A DNA stretch of 31,693 nt from Desulfobacterales bacterium (GCA_013375385.1 JABXJY010000002.1:1-31693), one strand, 5' to 3'. Positions 1 through 8,045 are shown, counted from the first letter of the stretch. The notes: generated by a model from the letters alone, not told the origin. Numbers and translations: made by a program.

Positions 1-633
1 GAGCGGCGCCTCCCGGGTACCAAGCAGACGGGTGCCGATAATAACGCCCTGGGCTCCCAGGGCCAATACGGCAAGAAATCCCCTGGCGTCCGAGACGCCG
101 CCACCACCAATCAGCGGTACCTTGACGCTCTCCGCCACCCGTGGCACCAGGACCAGGGTGCCGATATCCAGTTTGCCGGTAGCCCCTCCATTCTCATAGC
201 CGACCACCGTAATAACGTCGGCTCCCATATCCTGGACCTTAAGGGCATAGCGGGTTCCCACACACTTGTGGATCCAGATCATTCCCGCTTCTTTGAACCG
301 GACACACAGGTCCGCAGGCGCAGAGTGCCCCGATGTCTCCACGATCTTAATACCCTTTTCAACCAAAACGTCCATGTACTCATTATTGTCAATGGGGCGC
401 ATCATGGGAAAAAGATTGATGTTGACGGCAAACGGCCTGTCTGTAAGGTCGAGAACGCGGTCTACGGCCTCGGCAAATGCCTCCCGGCTTTCATACATGG
501 CCGAAGCCAGGATACCCAAGCCCCCTGCATTGGAGACGGCAGCGGTAAATTCCGGCGTCATGATCCACATCATGGTTCCTCCGATAATGGGGTACTTGAT
601 GCCCAGCATCTCCGTGATCTTCGTCTGAAACAT
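1..633 (-). CDS. Nitronate monooxygenase / 2-nitropropane dioxygenase family protein (partial, C-terminus beyond left edge)
   Basis: The reverse strand encodes 211 residues from ATG at 633, behind a good ribosome site (AGGAGG at about 8 bases), and is still open at base 1. The N-terminus reads MFQTKITEMLGIKYPIIGG, then SNAGGLGILAS, a central VVGYENGGATGK, and late GGGGVSDARGF and GAQGVIIGTR. This is the FMN-dependent TIM-barrel pattern of nitronate monooxygenases and FabK-like enoyl reductases; the glycine-rich GGGGVSD/GTR pair binds FMN phosphate in that family. The usual catalytic histidine would lie near the middle, but the sequence there is GYENGGATG rather than the H-rich motif of classical Class I enzymes, so the substrate cannot be assigned. 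The gene is visibly GC-richer than the next 15 kb. FabK, IMP-dehydrogenase-like or other FMN oxidoreductases are alternatives. Family assignment is secure, function is not. Confidence 0.85.
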   Translation of the reverse strand, partial: MFQTKITEMLGIKYPIIGGTMMWIMTPEFTAAVSNAGGLGILASAMYESREAFAEAVDRVLDLTDRPFAVNINLFPMMRPIDNNEYMDVLVEKGIKIVETSGHSAPADLCVRFKEAGMIWIHKCVGTRYALKVQDMGADVITVVGYENGGATGKLDIGTLVLVPRVAESVKVPLIGGGGVSDARGFLAVLALGAQGVIIGTRLLGTREAPL

Positions 634-676
634 GGATAACCTCCTATCTTTCAGCAGTTAGTAAAATGGTCGTATG

Positions 677-705
677 ATAGTTACCAAACAGGTACAGCCT
701 GTCAA
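677..705 (-). promoter_or_regulatory. Weak candidate promoter/operator of the NMO-family gene
   Basis: On the reverse strand TTGACA lies at 705-700, about 70 bases upstream of the start at 633. Only poor -10 matches (AACTAT after 17 bases) follow. The -35 box overlaps a hyphenated palindrome, ACAGG-N5-CCTGT (689-703), which could be a repressor site. Weak evidence. Confidence 0.3.
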
Positions 706-793
706 GGAAATAATGAGGAGGATGAGGACGGAGGAGTCCTGGCTCAGGGCCAAGGACGTGACAGACCTAGGAGCAGTGAATGGATAAAAGGCT

Positions 794-812
794 ATGTGTT
801 CATTGTACACAT
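794..812. promoter_or_regulatory. Hyphenated palindrome ATGTGT-N7-ACACAT, possible operator
   Basis: Six-base arms at 794-799 and 807-812 lie 36 bases upstream of the -35 box of the promoter at 849. The layout resembles an activator site of the CRP/FNR type, but the spacer is 7 rather than 6 or 4, so the protein cannot be named. Confidence 0.35.
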
Positions 813-848
813 GAGTAACGATATGCAAAGGCCTCAATCATCTCTGGG

Positions 849-877
849 TTGACACATTTTCTGATTACAATTACATT
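849..877 (+). promoter_or_regulatory. Sigma70-type promoter TTGACA-N17-TACATT
   Basis: A perfect -35 (849-854), a 17-base spacer and a 4/6 -10 (872-877) stand ahead of the small gene at 1035. A start near 884 gives a leader of about 150 bases that contains the hairpin at 914-948. Confidence 0.55.
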
Positions 878-913
878 AGAATCGTTACGCAAGAATAATC
901 AAGAAAGGAGGCT

Positions 914-953
914 ATGGGCCATCCCCTTTTTATTTGAGGAATGGCCATTTTTC
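914..953 (+). terminator. Attenuator-like hairpin with U-tract in the leader of the 1035 gene
   Basis: ATGGGCCAT (914-922) can pair with ATGGCCAT (941-948), leaving a single bulge and a loop of about 18 bases, followed directly by a T-run (947-951). It sits between the promoter at 849 and the gene at 1035, so it may attenuate transcription. A 7-codon ORF (MGHPLFI, 914-937) lies inside the hairpin just after AGGAGG, but the gap to its ATG is only 2 bases, too short for good initiation. Confidence 0.35.
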
Positions 954-1034
954 TAGAAGTGTGATTAAACTAGGGGTAAGGTCATAAGAATTGAATCAGG
1001 TGTATATGAGTAAATCCTAAGGAAGGGATGGAAG

Positions 1035-1313
1035 ATGGTTGACCAGCAAGAATGCTCAGGAGGAATAATTCAGGAAAGAATGGCCGAAGAAGAGCTTGTT
1101 CAGGAGAGGATAGACGAGGAAGGAAACAGATGGAGAAAGGTCTATTTTGGTGGTGGGGAGCATTTCAAAAACTGGTTGTCTCAATGCAGAGAGTTGGGCG
1201 AGGTTATGGTAGAAGAGGTTGACTCTACAGGGTACAAATGCTTTGAAGAGGGTGGTGAGAAATTATATAGGATCTGGATGAGGATTGATGCAACGAAAGA
1301 AGATGATCTTTAA
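1035..1313 (+). CDS. Small acidic conserved-looking protein of unknown function
   Basis: A 92-residue reading frame from ATG 1035 with GGAAGGG seven bases upstream. It is acidic and soluble, without signal peptide or membrane segment. Its centre carries an aromatic/glycine run, WRKVYFGGGEHFKNWL, followed by C-R-E-L-G-E-V and a second half, STGYKCFEEGG. Two cysteines (near residues 57 and 72) are too far apart for an ordinary zinc knuckle. I do not recognise a named family. A dedicated promoter and leader lie upstream, and the next gene starts about 150 bases downstream, so it may be monocistronic or the first gene of the nucleotidyltransferase-gspE-recN run. Codon use resembles its neighbours, which supports a real gene. 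Confidence 0.7.
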   Translation: MVDQQECSGGIIQERMAEEELVQERIDEEGNRWRKVYFGGGEHFKNWLSQCRELGEVMVEEVDSTGYKCFEEGGEKLYRIWMRIDATKEDDL

Positions 1314-1469
1314 AATCCACTTCGAGCCCATTCTATCCGGCCTCAACTTATGTTGCTCATTGAAGGGTTAGAAAGGACAATAGAGGAAAAAACAAGGACT
1401 CGAGGAGATGAGAAAGAGAAACCGAGTGTTTGATGATTGAACAAATAGAAAGGAGTGCCTAAAAGAGAG

Positions 1470-2294
1470 ATGGTACAGGAAATGGAGGCCGCCTCTATAA
1501 TATTTGCTGCTGGGTATGGAAGCAGGATGAGGGCTTTTTCTGGTAACAAGACTCTCCTCCCCTTAAAGCCTGGATCAAATCCATTTGAGGGAGAATATCC
1601 TATTATTTTTGAAGTTATTAGAAATCTCCCAAGAGGACCAAAGGCCTTGGTGATACACCACGGAAAAGATGAGGTGATTACGGTAACTCGTGATTTTGGC
1701 GTTTCTTACTATGATCAACCTGTCCTCAATGGAACAGGGGGGGCCCTTATCGCGGCCGAGGGTTTTTTGGAGCAGATAGACCAAAAACATCTTATTATAA
1801 CGATGGGAGATATTCCGTTTGTGAAGCGGGCTACCTATCATAACCTTATCAGCCAGCTCAAAGATCAGGATCTGGTTGTCTTGGGCTTCAAACCAATGGA
1901 TAGAGCCCAATATGGTATCTTGGAAATAGAAGATGGAAAGGTTAAAAGGATCACTGAGTGGAGATACTGGAAGGAATATCCATTAGAGAGGCAAGCCCAT
2001 TTTGAGGTCTGTAACTCCGGTATATACGCAGCCAAGAGGTCCGCTCTGCTTAATCACGTCAAGAAATTAAAGCAGAGACCTCATCAGGTAGAGAAGGAGA
2101 GAGATGGTCGGATCGTAGTTGTCGAGGAGTATTTCATTACTGATTTGGTTGAGTCGATGCATAGTGATGGACTTACGGTTGGCTTTATTGTTGTTGAAGA
2201 GGAGGAGGAGGTTATGGGTATAGATACAGGTGAGGATTTGGTCTTGGCCCAGAGCATATTTGCTGAAAGGAATGGTCAGGTAAAAAGGCTTTGA
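1470..2294 (+). CDS. GlmU-N/MobA-like sugar-phosphate nucleotidyltransferase
   Basis: About 274 residues of nucleotidyltransferase fold. The N-terminal signature AAGYGSRM and following K (NKTLLPLKP) bind the nucleotide; GTGGALIAA, the metal-binding ITMGDIPF and NSGIYAAKR follow the order of the GlmU N-terminal uridylyltransferase domain, and ITDLV is also GlmU-like. There is no left-handed beta-helix acetyltransferase domain, so it is a stand-alone nucleotidyltransferase. The exact sugar phosphate cannot be read from sequence. The C-terminal 60 residues are acidic (VVEEEEEVMG). The start is uncertain: GTG 1455 has AGGAG overlapping the codon, ATG 1470 has it 14 bases upstream, ATG 1482 is also in frame. 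I chose 1470 because homologues begin a few residues before the AAGYGSRM strand. Confidence 0.8.
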   Translation: MVQEMEAASIIFAAGYGSRMRAFSGNKTLLPLKPGSNPFEGEYPIIFEVIRNLPRGPKALVIHHGKDEVITVTRDFGVSYYDQPVLNGTGGALIAAEGFLEQIDQKHLIITMGDIPFVKRATYHNLISQLKDQDLVVLGFKPMDRAQYGILEIEDGKVKRITEWRYWKEYPLERQAHFEVCNSGIYAAKRSALLNHVKKLKQRPHQVEKERDGRIVVVEEYFITDLVESMHSDGLTVGFIVVEEEEEVMGIDTGEDLVLAQSIFAERNGQVKRL

Positions 2295-2351
2295 TTGTGG
2301 GAGCGGAAAATGATATTTTTTTATGAAAAGTAAGGAAAGGTTATTGGCATC

Positions 2352-4178
2352 ATGGCAAAAGATTTTACTTCTCCTTTGTCCGCAGAAAGGGTTTGTAGCA
2401 TCCTCTTAAAGAGGGGTCTAATATCAAAAGAACAAAAGGAGGAGATTTTCAAAGAAAAGGATACCCTCCGCCAAAAATTGGAGAAACTCCAGATGATAAG
2501 GGGTGCATCAGGGGGCTCCTCTTCGAGAATAATGAATCCTATAACTATAATTGATATTATCTCTTTTTTGAAACTCGACAGGAAAGATGACCCAACGAGG
2601 GAGCTCGATGAAGAAACTATCTTCCAGGCCCTGGCTGAGGAGTGGAGAATAGATTACAAGAAGATAGATCCTCTCAAGCTTGATCTAAATTTGGTGACAA
2701 CGACCATTCCCAGGTCATTTGCCATGAAGCATCTCGTTTTACCTGTAGCCGTTCAAGGTGGTTGGCTTACTGTAGCCACACCAAATCCTCATAATCTTGA
2801 GGTCATGGAGGATATAAGCAGGGTCAGCCAATTAAGAGTCAAACCAGTAGTTTCGAGCAAATCTGATATTATCAGACTCATAGATGAATTCTATGGCTTC
2901 AGAAGATCAATCGCCGCAGCCGAGGAGCAGTTTTCTGGCCCTACAATTGACCTCGGTAACCTGGAGCAGTACGTAAAGCTCCGGGAAGTCAGAGATCTCC
3001 CATCAGACGACAGGCACATTGTGAATGCCGTTGACCACCTCTTCAACTATGCCTTTGATCAAAGGGCCAGCGATATTCATATTGAGCCTAAGAGGAATAC
3101 CAGTCTGGTCAGGCTGCGGATCGATGGTGTCTTGCATTCTATCTACGAGTTGCCAAGAAGTGTTCATGGAGCTCTCATTTCCAGAGTTAAAGCCCTTTCC
3201 CGCCTCGATATGGCAGAAAAAAGACGTCCACAGGATGGCAGGATGAAGATTGACAGGGGTCAAGGGGTTGAGGCGGAGATCAGGGTCTCAACTATACCTA
3301 CGGCCTTTGGTGAAAAGAGTGTTTTGAGGATCCTGGATCCAGATATCCTCTTCCAGGATATCGGCGAGCTCGGTATGACATCAATGGACCTGGTACGCTA
3401 CGAGCAATTCATCAATCTTCCCCACGGTCTTGTTCTGGTATGTGGTCCTACCGGCAGTGGGAAGTCAACTACACTGTATTCTACATTGAGATATCTATCT
3501 GATGAGGAGAACAACATCACCACGGTGGAAGATCCCATCGAGATGGTCTATGAGGATTTCAACCAGATAGCTGTCCAGCCGGCAGTGGGTATAACATTTG
3601 CGAGCATTTTGAGGAATATCCTAAGGCAGGACCCTGATATTATTATGATCGGGGAGATGAGGGATCTGGAGACAGCACAGAATGCTATTCAGGCAGCCTT
3701 GACAGGGCACTTGGTGCTCTCGACCCTCCACACCAACGATGCCCCCTCGGCTATTGCCAGGCTGGTGGACATAGGTGTTCCCCGATTTCTTATAGATGCC
3801 ACCCTGAATGGTGTTTTGGCTCAACGCCTTTTACGCAAGATCTGCCCTCATTGCACAGAGACCTTTGAGATTAGTACCGATGATCTCATGGCCATGGGTA
3901 TCGAGACGGGAAAGAAAGGGATGATCGAGCTCAAGAGGGGTCGAGGTTGCATAGAGTGTAGGGGAACAGGCTACTTGGGAAGAGCTGGCATTTTCGAGGT
4001 TCTACCTGTTACAGAGCCAATAAAGGATTTGATTGCGCAGGAAGGCGGTGCGGATATGATTAGGCAGGCTGCCTGCAAGGAGGGTATGGTGACCCTCAGG
4101 GAAAATGCCATCAAAAAGATGCTCGATGGTGAGACAACCTATCAAGAGGTGATCAGGGTAACCTGGGAGCAAATCTGA
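2352..4178 (+). CDS. GspE/PilB-type secretion or pilus assembly ATPase
   Basis: 608 residues with the full architecture of the type II secretion/type IV pilus extension ATPases. An N-terminal T2SSE_N-like region with an extra charged stretch spans about residues 1-190. The ATPase core carries Walker A GPTGSGKS at 365-372, the Asp box (SDIHIEP), Walker B (DIIMIGEMRD) and a His box (LVLSTLHTNDA). A zinc tetracysteine motif follows, CPHC at 498-501 and CIEC at 533-536. This hexameric motor works on the inner face of the membrane. No secretin, platform (GspF/PilC) or pilin genes are in the window, so T2SS versus pilus cannot be decided. recN starts three bases after its stop, which implies co-transcription. 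ATG 2352 is the first usable start. Confidence 0.92.
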   Translation: MAKDFTSPLSAERVCSILLKRGLISKEQKEEIFKEKDTLRQKLEKLQMIRGASGGSSSRIMNPITIIDIISFLKLDRKDDPTRELDEETIFQALAEEWRIDYKKIDPLKLDLNLVTTTIPRSFAMKHLVLPVAVQGGWLTVATPNPHNLEVMEDISRVSQLRVKPVVSSKSDIIRLIDEFYGFRRSIAAAEEQFSGPTIDLGNLEQYVKLREVRDLPSDDRHIVNAVDHLFNYAFDQRASDIHIEPKRNTSLVRLRIDGVLHSIYELPRSVHGALISRVKALSRLDMAEKRRPQDGRMKIDRGQGVEAEIRVSTIPTAFGEKSVLRILDPDILFQDIGELGMTSMDLVRYEQFINLPHGLVLVCGPTGSGKSTTLYSTLRYLSDEENNITTVEDPIEMVYEDFNQIAVQPAVGITFASILRNILRQDPDIIMIGEMRDLETAQNAIQAALTGHLVLSTLHTNDAPSAIARLVDIGVPRFLIDATLNGVLAQRLLRKICPHCTETFEISTDDLMAMGIETGKKGMIELKRGRGCIECRGTGYLGRAGIFEVLPVTEPIKDLIAQEGGADMIRQAACKEGMVTLRENAIKKMLDGETTYQEVIRVTWEQI

Positions 4179-4181
4179 TTT

Positions 4182-5876
4182 ATGCTGGCGCAACTTACTA
4201 TTACTGATTTTGCAATTATAGACTCTCTGTCGGTCAACTTTTCAGGAGGACTAAATATCCTCTCCGGAGAGACTGGTGCAGGAAAATCAATTATTATCAA
4301 TGCAGTTAATCTCATCTTGGGGGGGCGGGCATCCCCCGATCTTGTTAGGACCGGTGCCGAAAGGGCCTTGGTTGAGGCCCTTTTTCAACTGCCGGCAGAA
4401 TCTCTCCTCTCCAAATCCTTAGACAACATGGACATACCTTTTAATGGTGAAATGTTGATAAAAAGGACCGTCTCGAGAGAGGGTAAGAGCAGGGTTTGGA
4501 TTAACGGCTCTCTGGCCACACTTCAGATACTTTCTCAGTTGGGGCCTAATCTGATAAGTGTCTCCGGGCAGAACGAGCATCAGCTCTTACTCAGGCCTGA
4601 TAAGCATCTCTTTATCTTGGATGATTTTGGTGGCTTGACTATAGAGAGGATTAAGCTCAATGAGCTTTACAGGGATTATTACGCTCTTAAGGAAAAGGCA
4701 GAAAGACTGAGGGCCAGTTTAAGAGAAGAAGAGGAAAGGCGAGAGCTTACTCAATTTCAGATAAAGGAGATTGAAGAGGCAAAACTTATCCCAGGTGAGG
4801 ACAGCACGCTTGAGACCGAAAAGGGTAGACTCATACATGCTGAGAGGTTAATGGACATAGTCTTTAGGAGCTATCAGGCGCTTTATGAAAAGGAGGAATC
4901 TGTTTTATCTGTCTTGAGCCTGCTAGGAAAAGACATGGATAAGGGGGTAGATATTGATCCTCACTTGGACCGCTATAAGAAACACTTGGAATCAGCCCAG
5001 CTTCAGTTGGAGGATTTGGCCTTGGAGTTACGGGAGTTTTACTCTAAGCTCAAGCTCGATCCAAGAAGGTTGGAGGAAGTTGAAGAGAGATTGCAACTCA
5101 TCAGGCGATTGAAAAAGAAATATGGTTCCTCTGTGGAGAGCATACTGTCATTTAAGGAGGAGCTTTCTCAAAGGGCGTATCGATTGACCCAGAAGAAGGA
5201 GGAGCTGAAAAAGCTTGAGGCCCAGCTGGAGGAGAAAAAGAAAACTCTATTGACACTGGCTACCAGTCTCTCTTTAAGGAGACATGAAATAGGAGAGTCA
5301 TTTGAAAAAAAGGTGGAAGAGGAGCTCCATCTATTGGATATGCCTGGGACCAGATTTAGAATCAGATTCAGCTCCCCAAGCCCAGTTGGTGATACTATTC
5401 CACCAGACATGCTTGATTCTACTCTTACCGCAGACGGAATGGATGTCTTGGAATTCACGATATCACCGAATGTGGGTGAGGATTTAAGACCGTTGGCCAA
5501 GATTGCCTCAGGAGGGGAACTATCCAGGATCATGCTTGCCCTAAAAACTATACTAGCTCGATTCGGTTTGGTTGAAACCCTTATTTTTGATGAGGTTGAT
5601 TCTGGTATCGGGGGAGCCACTGCTGCTACTGTTGGTGAAAAACTGAGGTCACTTGCCAATTACCATCAGATCTTGTGCATTACCCATCTTCCTCAGATAG
5701 CCTCCTGCGGGGAGACTCATTTCCTGGTTGAAAAGAAGGTTACTAGAGGCAGAACCCGGGCCTTTATTAGCTCATTGGACCGGGAAAGCAGGATCAATGA
5801 GATTGCTAGGCTTCTTGGTGGCAGGGTTATATCTGAAAAGACCCTTGCACACGCCAGGGAGATGCTTTCCTCCTAA
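4182..5876 (+). CDS. recN: DNA repair ATPase RecN
   Basis: 564 residues, normal RecN length. N-terminal MLAQLTITDFAII and Walker A GETGAGKS (29-36) form the first half of the ABC/SMC-like head. A long charged coiled coil runs from about residue 150 to 370. The ABC signature ASGGELSRIMLALK, Walker B LIFDEVDSGIGG and CITHLPQIAS complete the second half. RecN is a cytosolic SMC-like protein that holds broken DNA ends for recombinational repair. The start ATG is 3 bases after the gspE stop, so translation is probably coupled. Its last 4 bases overlap the end of the convergent lipoprotein gene. No LexA box is obvious upstream, as expected for an internal operon gene. Confidence 0.97.
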   Translation: MLAQLTITDFAIIDSLSVNFSGGLNILSGETGAGKSIIINAVNLILGGRASPDLVRTGAERALVEALFQLPAESLLSKSLDNMDIPFNGEMLIKRTVSREGKSRVWINGSLATLQILSQLGPNLISVSGQNEHQLLLRPDKHLFILDDFGGLTIERIKLNELYRDYYALKEKAERLRASLREEEERRELTQFQIKEIEEAKLIPGEDSTLETEKGRLIHAERLMDIVFRSYQALYEKEESVLSVLSLLGKDMDKGVDIDPHLDRYKKHLESAQLQLEDLALELREFYSKLKLDPRRLEEVEERLQLIRRLKKKYGSSVESILSFKEELSQRAYRLTQKKEELKKLEAQLEEKKKTLLTLATSLSLRRHEIGESFEKKVEEELHLLDMPGTRFRIRFSSPSPVGDTIPPDMLDSTLTADGMDVLEFTISPNVGEDLRPLAKIASGGELSRIMLALKTILARFGLVETLIFDEVDSGIGGATAATVGEKLRSLANYHQILCITHLPQIASCGETHFLVEKKVTRGRTRAFISSLDRESRINEIARLLGGRVISEKTLAHAREMLSS

Positions 5877-6775
5877 TCCTTGACCCTCACTATCTGACCT
5901 GCCTTGAAATCAGTTCCAGTGATAGGCTCAGCGGTGGAATGACGCGGCTCTATTCCAACAGTTTTTATTTCTCCCACCTTTGGCCCCGGTAACTGGTAGG
6001 TTTGCCCTTTGAACGAGGTGATGCATTCAGCTTTGTCAAAGACTTCAAGCACAATCCCTGGCCTCAGCCCCGCATCGCGACCGGCATTGATAATAATCCT
6101 CTTGTTATCTGTAGACTCTATCCTCCCTGTCCAAACCTCCCGGTTGAGTAAAAGGCTCGCTGCCATTGCTGCTTTCTCGAGCATATCCAGGAGGCATTCC
6201 TTGAGGACCCTTTTTTTTATTTCTACATCACTAGATTTCTCCTTTCCTTTTTCAGTTTCCTCATCTCGTACGGTAATCTTGTCAGCTATCTCTTTGCTGA
6301 GAAGTATTGTTCCCCTATCAACATCCACTATATCTATGTTTATTGATACAGTAAATCTGTGGGCCTTTTCCCTAGACGGCCAAATCCCTGATTTGACGGA
6401 GCTTGTCTCAATAGGGTTTATGGTTTCGAAGATAATGGCATTCATGCCCATCTCTCCGGCCTTTCTCATTAATCCTGGATCAACGGGCTCTCCTGGCTTG
6501 AACAAAAGAAACTTCTTGGCTTTGTTGTGGTGATACACATCAAAGAATCCAGTTTTTCCTAAAATCTTACTGAATTCTTCACTTACTGTATCTATTAATT
6601 CATCTAAAGGTATCCCGGTGAGATCAGTAGCAGGCATAACCATAACCCTTTTCTTTGGCCAATCATTATCTGGCAATCCCCTTGACTCGAACGAGGCACT
6701 CGTTCCACAGCCAGCAAAAAGCGGGACAGGTAATAGGGCAATTGCAGCGAGAAGAACATGTAATTTTTTCGTCAT
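5873..6775 (-). CDS. Outer-membrane-type lipoprotein with FlgT-C-like domain
   Basis: About 300 residues from ATG 6775 (AAAGGG about 9 bases upstream). The N-terminus is a lipoprotein signal: basic TKK, hydrophobic core, lipobox LFAGC with the cysteine at residue 23. A central domain (about 40-210) has the alternating beta/alpha layout of lipoproteins related to CsgG or GNA1162 (RVMVMPATDLTG). The C-terminal part, RIESTDNKRIIINAGRDAG then LRPGIVLEVF, matches the pattern of the FlgT C-terminal domain, seen in proteins near flagellar or envelope structures. No partner is adjacent. It converges on recN with a 4-base overlap. The lipoprotein call is firm; the domain analogies are from memory of motifs and the role is unknown. 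Confidence 0.75.
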   Translation of the reverse strand: MTKKLHVLLAAIALLPVPLFAGCGTSASFESRGLPDNDWPKKRVMVMPATDLTGIPLDELIDTVSEEFSKILGKTGFFDVYHHNKAKKFLLFKPGEPVDPGLMRKAGEMGMNAIIFETINPIETSSVKSGIWPSREKAHRFTVSINIDIVDVDRGTILLSKEIADKITVRDEETEKGKEKSSDVEIKKRVLKECLLDMLEKAAMAASLLLNREVWTGRIESTDNKRIIINAGRDAGLRPGIVLEVFDKAECITSFKGQTYQLPGPKVGEIKTVGIEPRHSTAEPITGTDFKAGQIVRVKD

Positions 6776-6827
6776 CAAAATACCCTTTCATCTTACTCGT
6801 TGCCCCTTTTTGGCTACTTGTGTTTTT

Positions 6828-6859
6828 TAACCAGCAACCAGTAAGGAGCAACCAGCAGC
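6828..6859. repeat. Word-like microrepeat built on AACCAGCA
   Basis: The gap between the lipoprotein start and the acylphosphatase stop holds AACCAGCAACCAGTAAGG and then GCAACCAGCAG, three imperfect copies of AACCAG with short linkers. It resembles permuted-word intergenic repeats that I recall as common in deltaproteobacterial genomes. No function is visible. Confidence 0.55.
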
Positions 6860-6862
6860 GAT

Positions 6863-7141
6863 TTAGAACGTTATCCTAAAGGAATCAAACTCTCCAGTAA
6901 AATCCTCTTTGATTTCATGAACCCTCGATACCCTCGCTGCTGGAGGTCCATGATGGCACCATTCTATCAACTCTTCTACCTTTCCTCTTCGCCCTTCAGC
7001 AACGACTTCAACACTTCCATCGAACCGATTCTTAACCCAGCCGACCAGGCCCAACTTGATTGCCTCCGTTCTTGTTGAATCTCTAAACCAGACACCCTGG
7101 ACCCTTCCTTCAATGATGAGATGAGCTCTGATATTGTGCAT
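6863..7141 (-). CDS. acyP: Acylphosphatase
   Basis: 92 residues, the standard length. The family signature GRVQGVWFR supplies the phosphate-binding loop and catalytic Arg20; WVKNR supplies catalytic Asn38. The remainder (GSVEVVAEG, DSFRITF) follows the ferredoxin-like fold of acylphosphatases, which hydrolyse carboxyl-phosphate bonds such as acetyl phosphate or 1,3-bisphosphoglycerate. It lies downstream of the nucleoside phosphorylase and the tiny ORF on the same strand, with gaps of only 24 and 10 bases, so all three are probably one transcript. Start ATG 7141 is unambiguous. Confidence 0.95.
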   Translation of the reverse strand: MHNIRAHLIIEGRVQGVWFRDSTRTEAIKLGLVGWVKNRFDGSVEVVAEGRRGKVEELIEWCHHGPPAARVSRVHEIKEDFTGEFDSFRITF

Positions 7142-7165
7142 CTTAGCTTCCCTTGCCTAGAATCC

Positions 7166-7234
7166 CTAATGAGTCTTCTTTACCCTTCCCCTCTTTTCTT
7201 CAACTAATTTCCTGGCCGCTTCTTTTTCTTCCAT
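7166..7234 (-). CDS. Putative 22-residue basic peptide (small ORF with strong ribosome site)
   Basis: Between the phosphorylase and acyP, GAGGAGATAGCC leads straight into ATG 7234 and a 22-codon frame, MEEKEAARKLVEEKRGRVKK plus two residues, ending in TAG at 7166. It is charged and helical in character. The ribosome site is better than many in this window, and the ORF exactly fills the gap. It could be a true microprotein, a translational coupling element, or the remnant of a longer gene. I recognise no family. Confidence 0.4.
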   Translation of the reverse strand: MEEKEAARKLVEEKRGRVKKTH

Positions 7235-7244
7235 GGCTATCTCC

Positions 7245-8000
7245 TCAGCCCCCACCCATGCACAGATCGAGAAGCAAGCGACCAGCATCCCTGCTTTTCT
7301 CTCGTAATGTATTAGCACCAATTCCGTTATGCCATTCAAGAGAAAAGAGTTCATCCGATACAATGAGCAGACCAGCCAATTGTACCGAACGATAGACAGA
7401 CAAGGTTATGAGGGCAGACATTTCCATTTCAACGGCAAGAAACCCTCTCTTACCATAGGCTGCAACTTTTTTCTCTGTTTCGCGGTAAAGGCCATCTGTT
7501 GTCCAAACCTTACCTTTCCTAAAGGGAAGATTGGCCTTTAACAATGCATCTTCCAGCCTCTTGTTTAGAAAAGAGCTTGTTTTGCATCTCTTCTTATCCA
7601 CGGGATAATGATTGGAGGTGCCTTCCTCAGACAGAGCGGTGGTAGGAATTACCAGGTCACCTATCAGAAGATATGGCTGCAGCGAACCACACCATCCTAA
7701 TACCCAGATCCTTTTTGCACCCAATGCTATGAGTCTTTCCATGACAATCACCCCCTGCGGTGCACCCAGGAGAGGTCCTGCCAATGCAAGAGGGAGATCT
7801 TTATTCCTTTTGACTGTAAAGAGTTTAAAAGGACTGAGCTTACCCAGGAGCGCCCTCTCGGCATGGCTCAGATCAACCATGAAGGTAAGCTCTGATGGAA
7901 TGGCAACCATAATGGCATCTGGACCAAGGAGAGGTTCCCCCCTTTCCCTTGTTGGCTTAACTACTACGTTGGCATCGGTAAAGGAGTTACTTTTCTCCAT
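7245..8000 (-). CDS. Nucleoside phosphorylase (PNP/UDP family)
   Basis: 251 residues. Family features in order: phosphate-loop region with GPLLGAPQGVI (about 75-85), GAKRIWVLGWCGSL (the LG-x-CGS strand typical of PNP/MTA/uridine phosphorylases), IGDLVIPT, WTTDGLYRET, and the ribose-binding AVEMEMSALITL. The late Asp-type base-recognition site is in LLIVSDELF. Such enzymes cleave nucleosides with phosphate to base plus ribose 1-phosphate. Base preference cannot be read. The first 30 residues lack conserved features, but ATG 8000 has AGGTGG five bases upstream, which supports this start. A promoter candidate lies just ahead. Confidence 0.88.
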   Translation of the reverse strand: MEKSNSFTDANVVVKPTRERGEPLLGPDAIMVAIPSELTFMVDLSHAERALLGKLSPFKLFTVKRNKDLPLALAGPLLGAPQGVIVMERLIALGAKRIWVLGWCGSLQPYLLIGDLVIPTTALSEEGTSNHYPVDKKRCKTSSFLNKRLEDALLKANLPFRKGKVWTTDGLYRETEKKVAAYGKRGFLAVEMEMSALITLSVYRSVQLAGLLIVSDELFSLEWHNGIGANTLREKSRDAGRLLLDLCMGGG

Positions 8001-8015
8001 AAAACCACCTGCTTA

Positions 8016-8045
8016 ATTGTAAAATCAATTGTAGCCAAAATGCAA
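8016..8045 (-). promoter_or_regulatory. Promoter candidate TTGCAT-N18-TACAAT for the phosphorylase-acyP transcript
   Basis: Reverse strand: -35 TTGCAT (8045-8040), 18-base spacer, -10 TACAAT (8021-8016), which is 5/6 to consensus. It ends 16 bases before the phosphorylase ATG, giving a very short leader that contains the AGGTGG site. Confidence 0.5.

Noticed and set aside
1350..1433. 27-codon ORF (MLLIEGLERTIEEKTRTRG...) between the small gene and the nucleotidyltransferase
   Set aside because: No ribosome site and no conserved motif; kept only as a remote possibility.
5168..5659. 163-codon frame opposite recN
   Set aside because: Antisense shadow of the coding-rich recN gene; Ser/Phe-rich translation typical of such shadows.
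6009..6533. 174-codon plus-strand frame opposite the lipoprotein gene
   Set aside because: Ser/Leu/Ile-rich shadow; the reverse strand has a lipobox and a good ribosome site.
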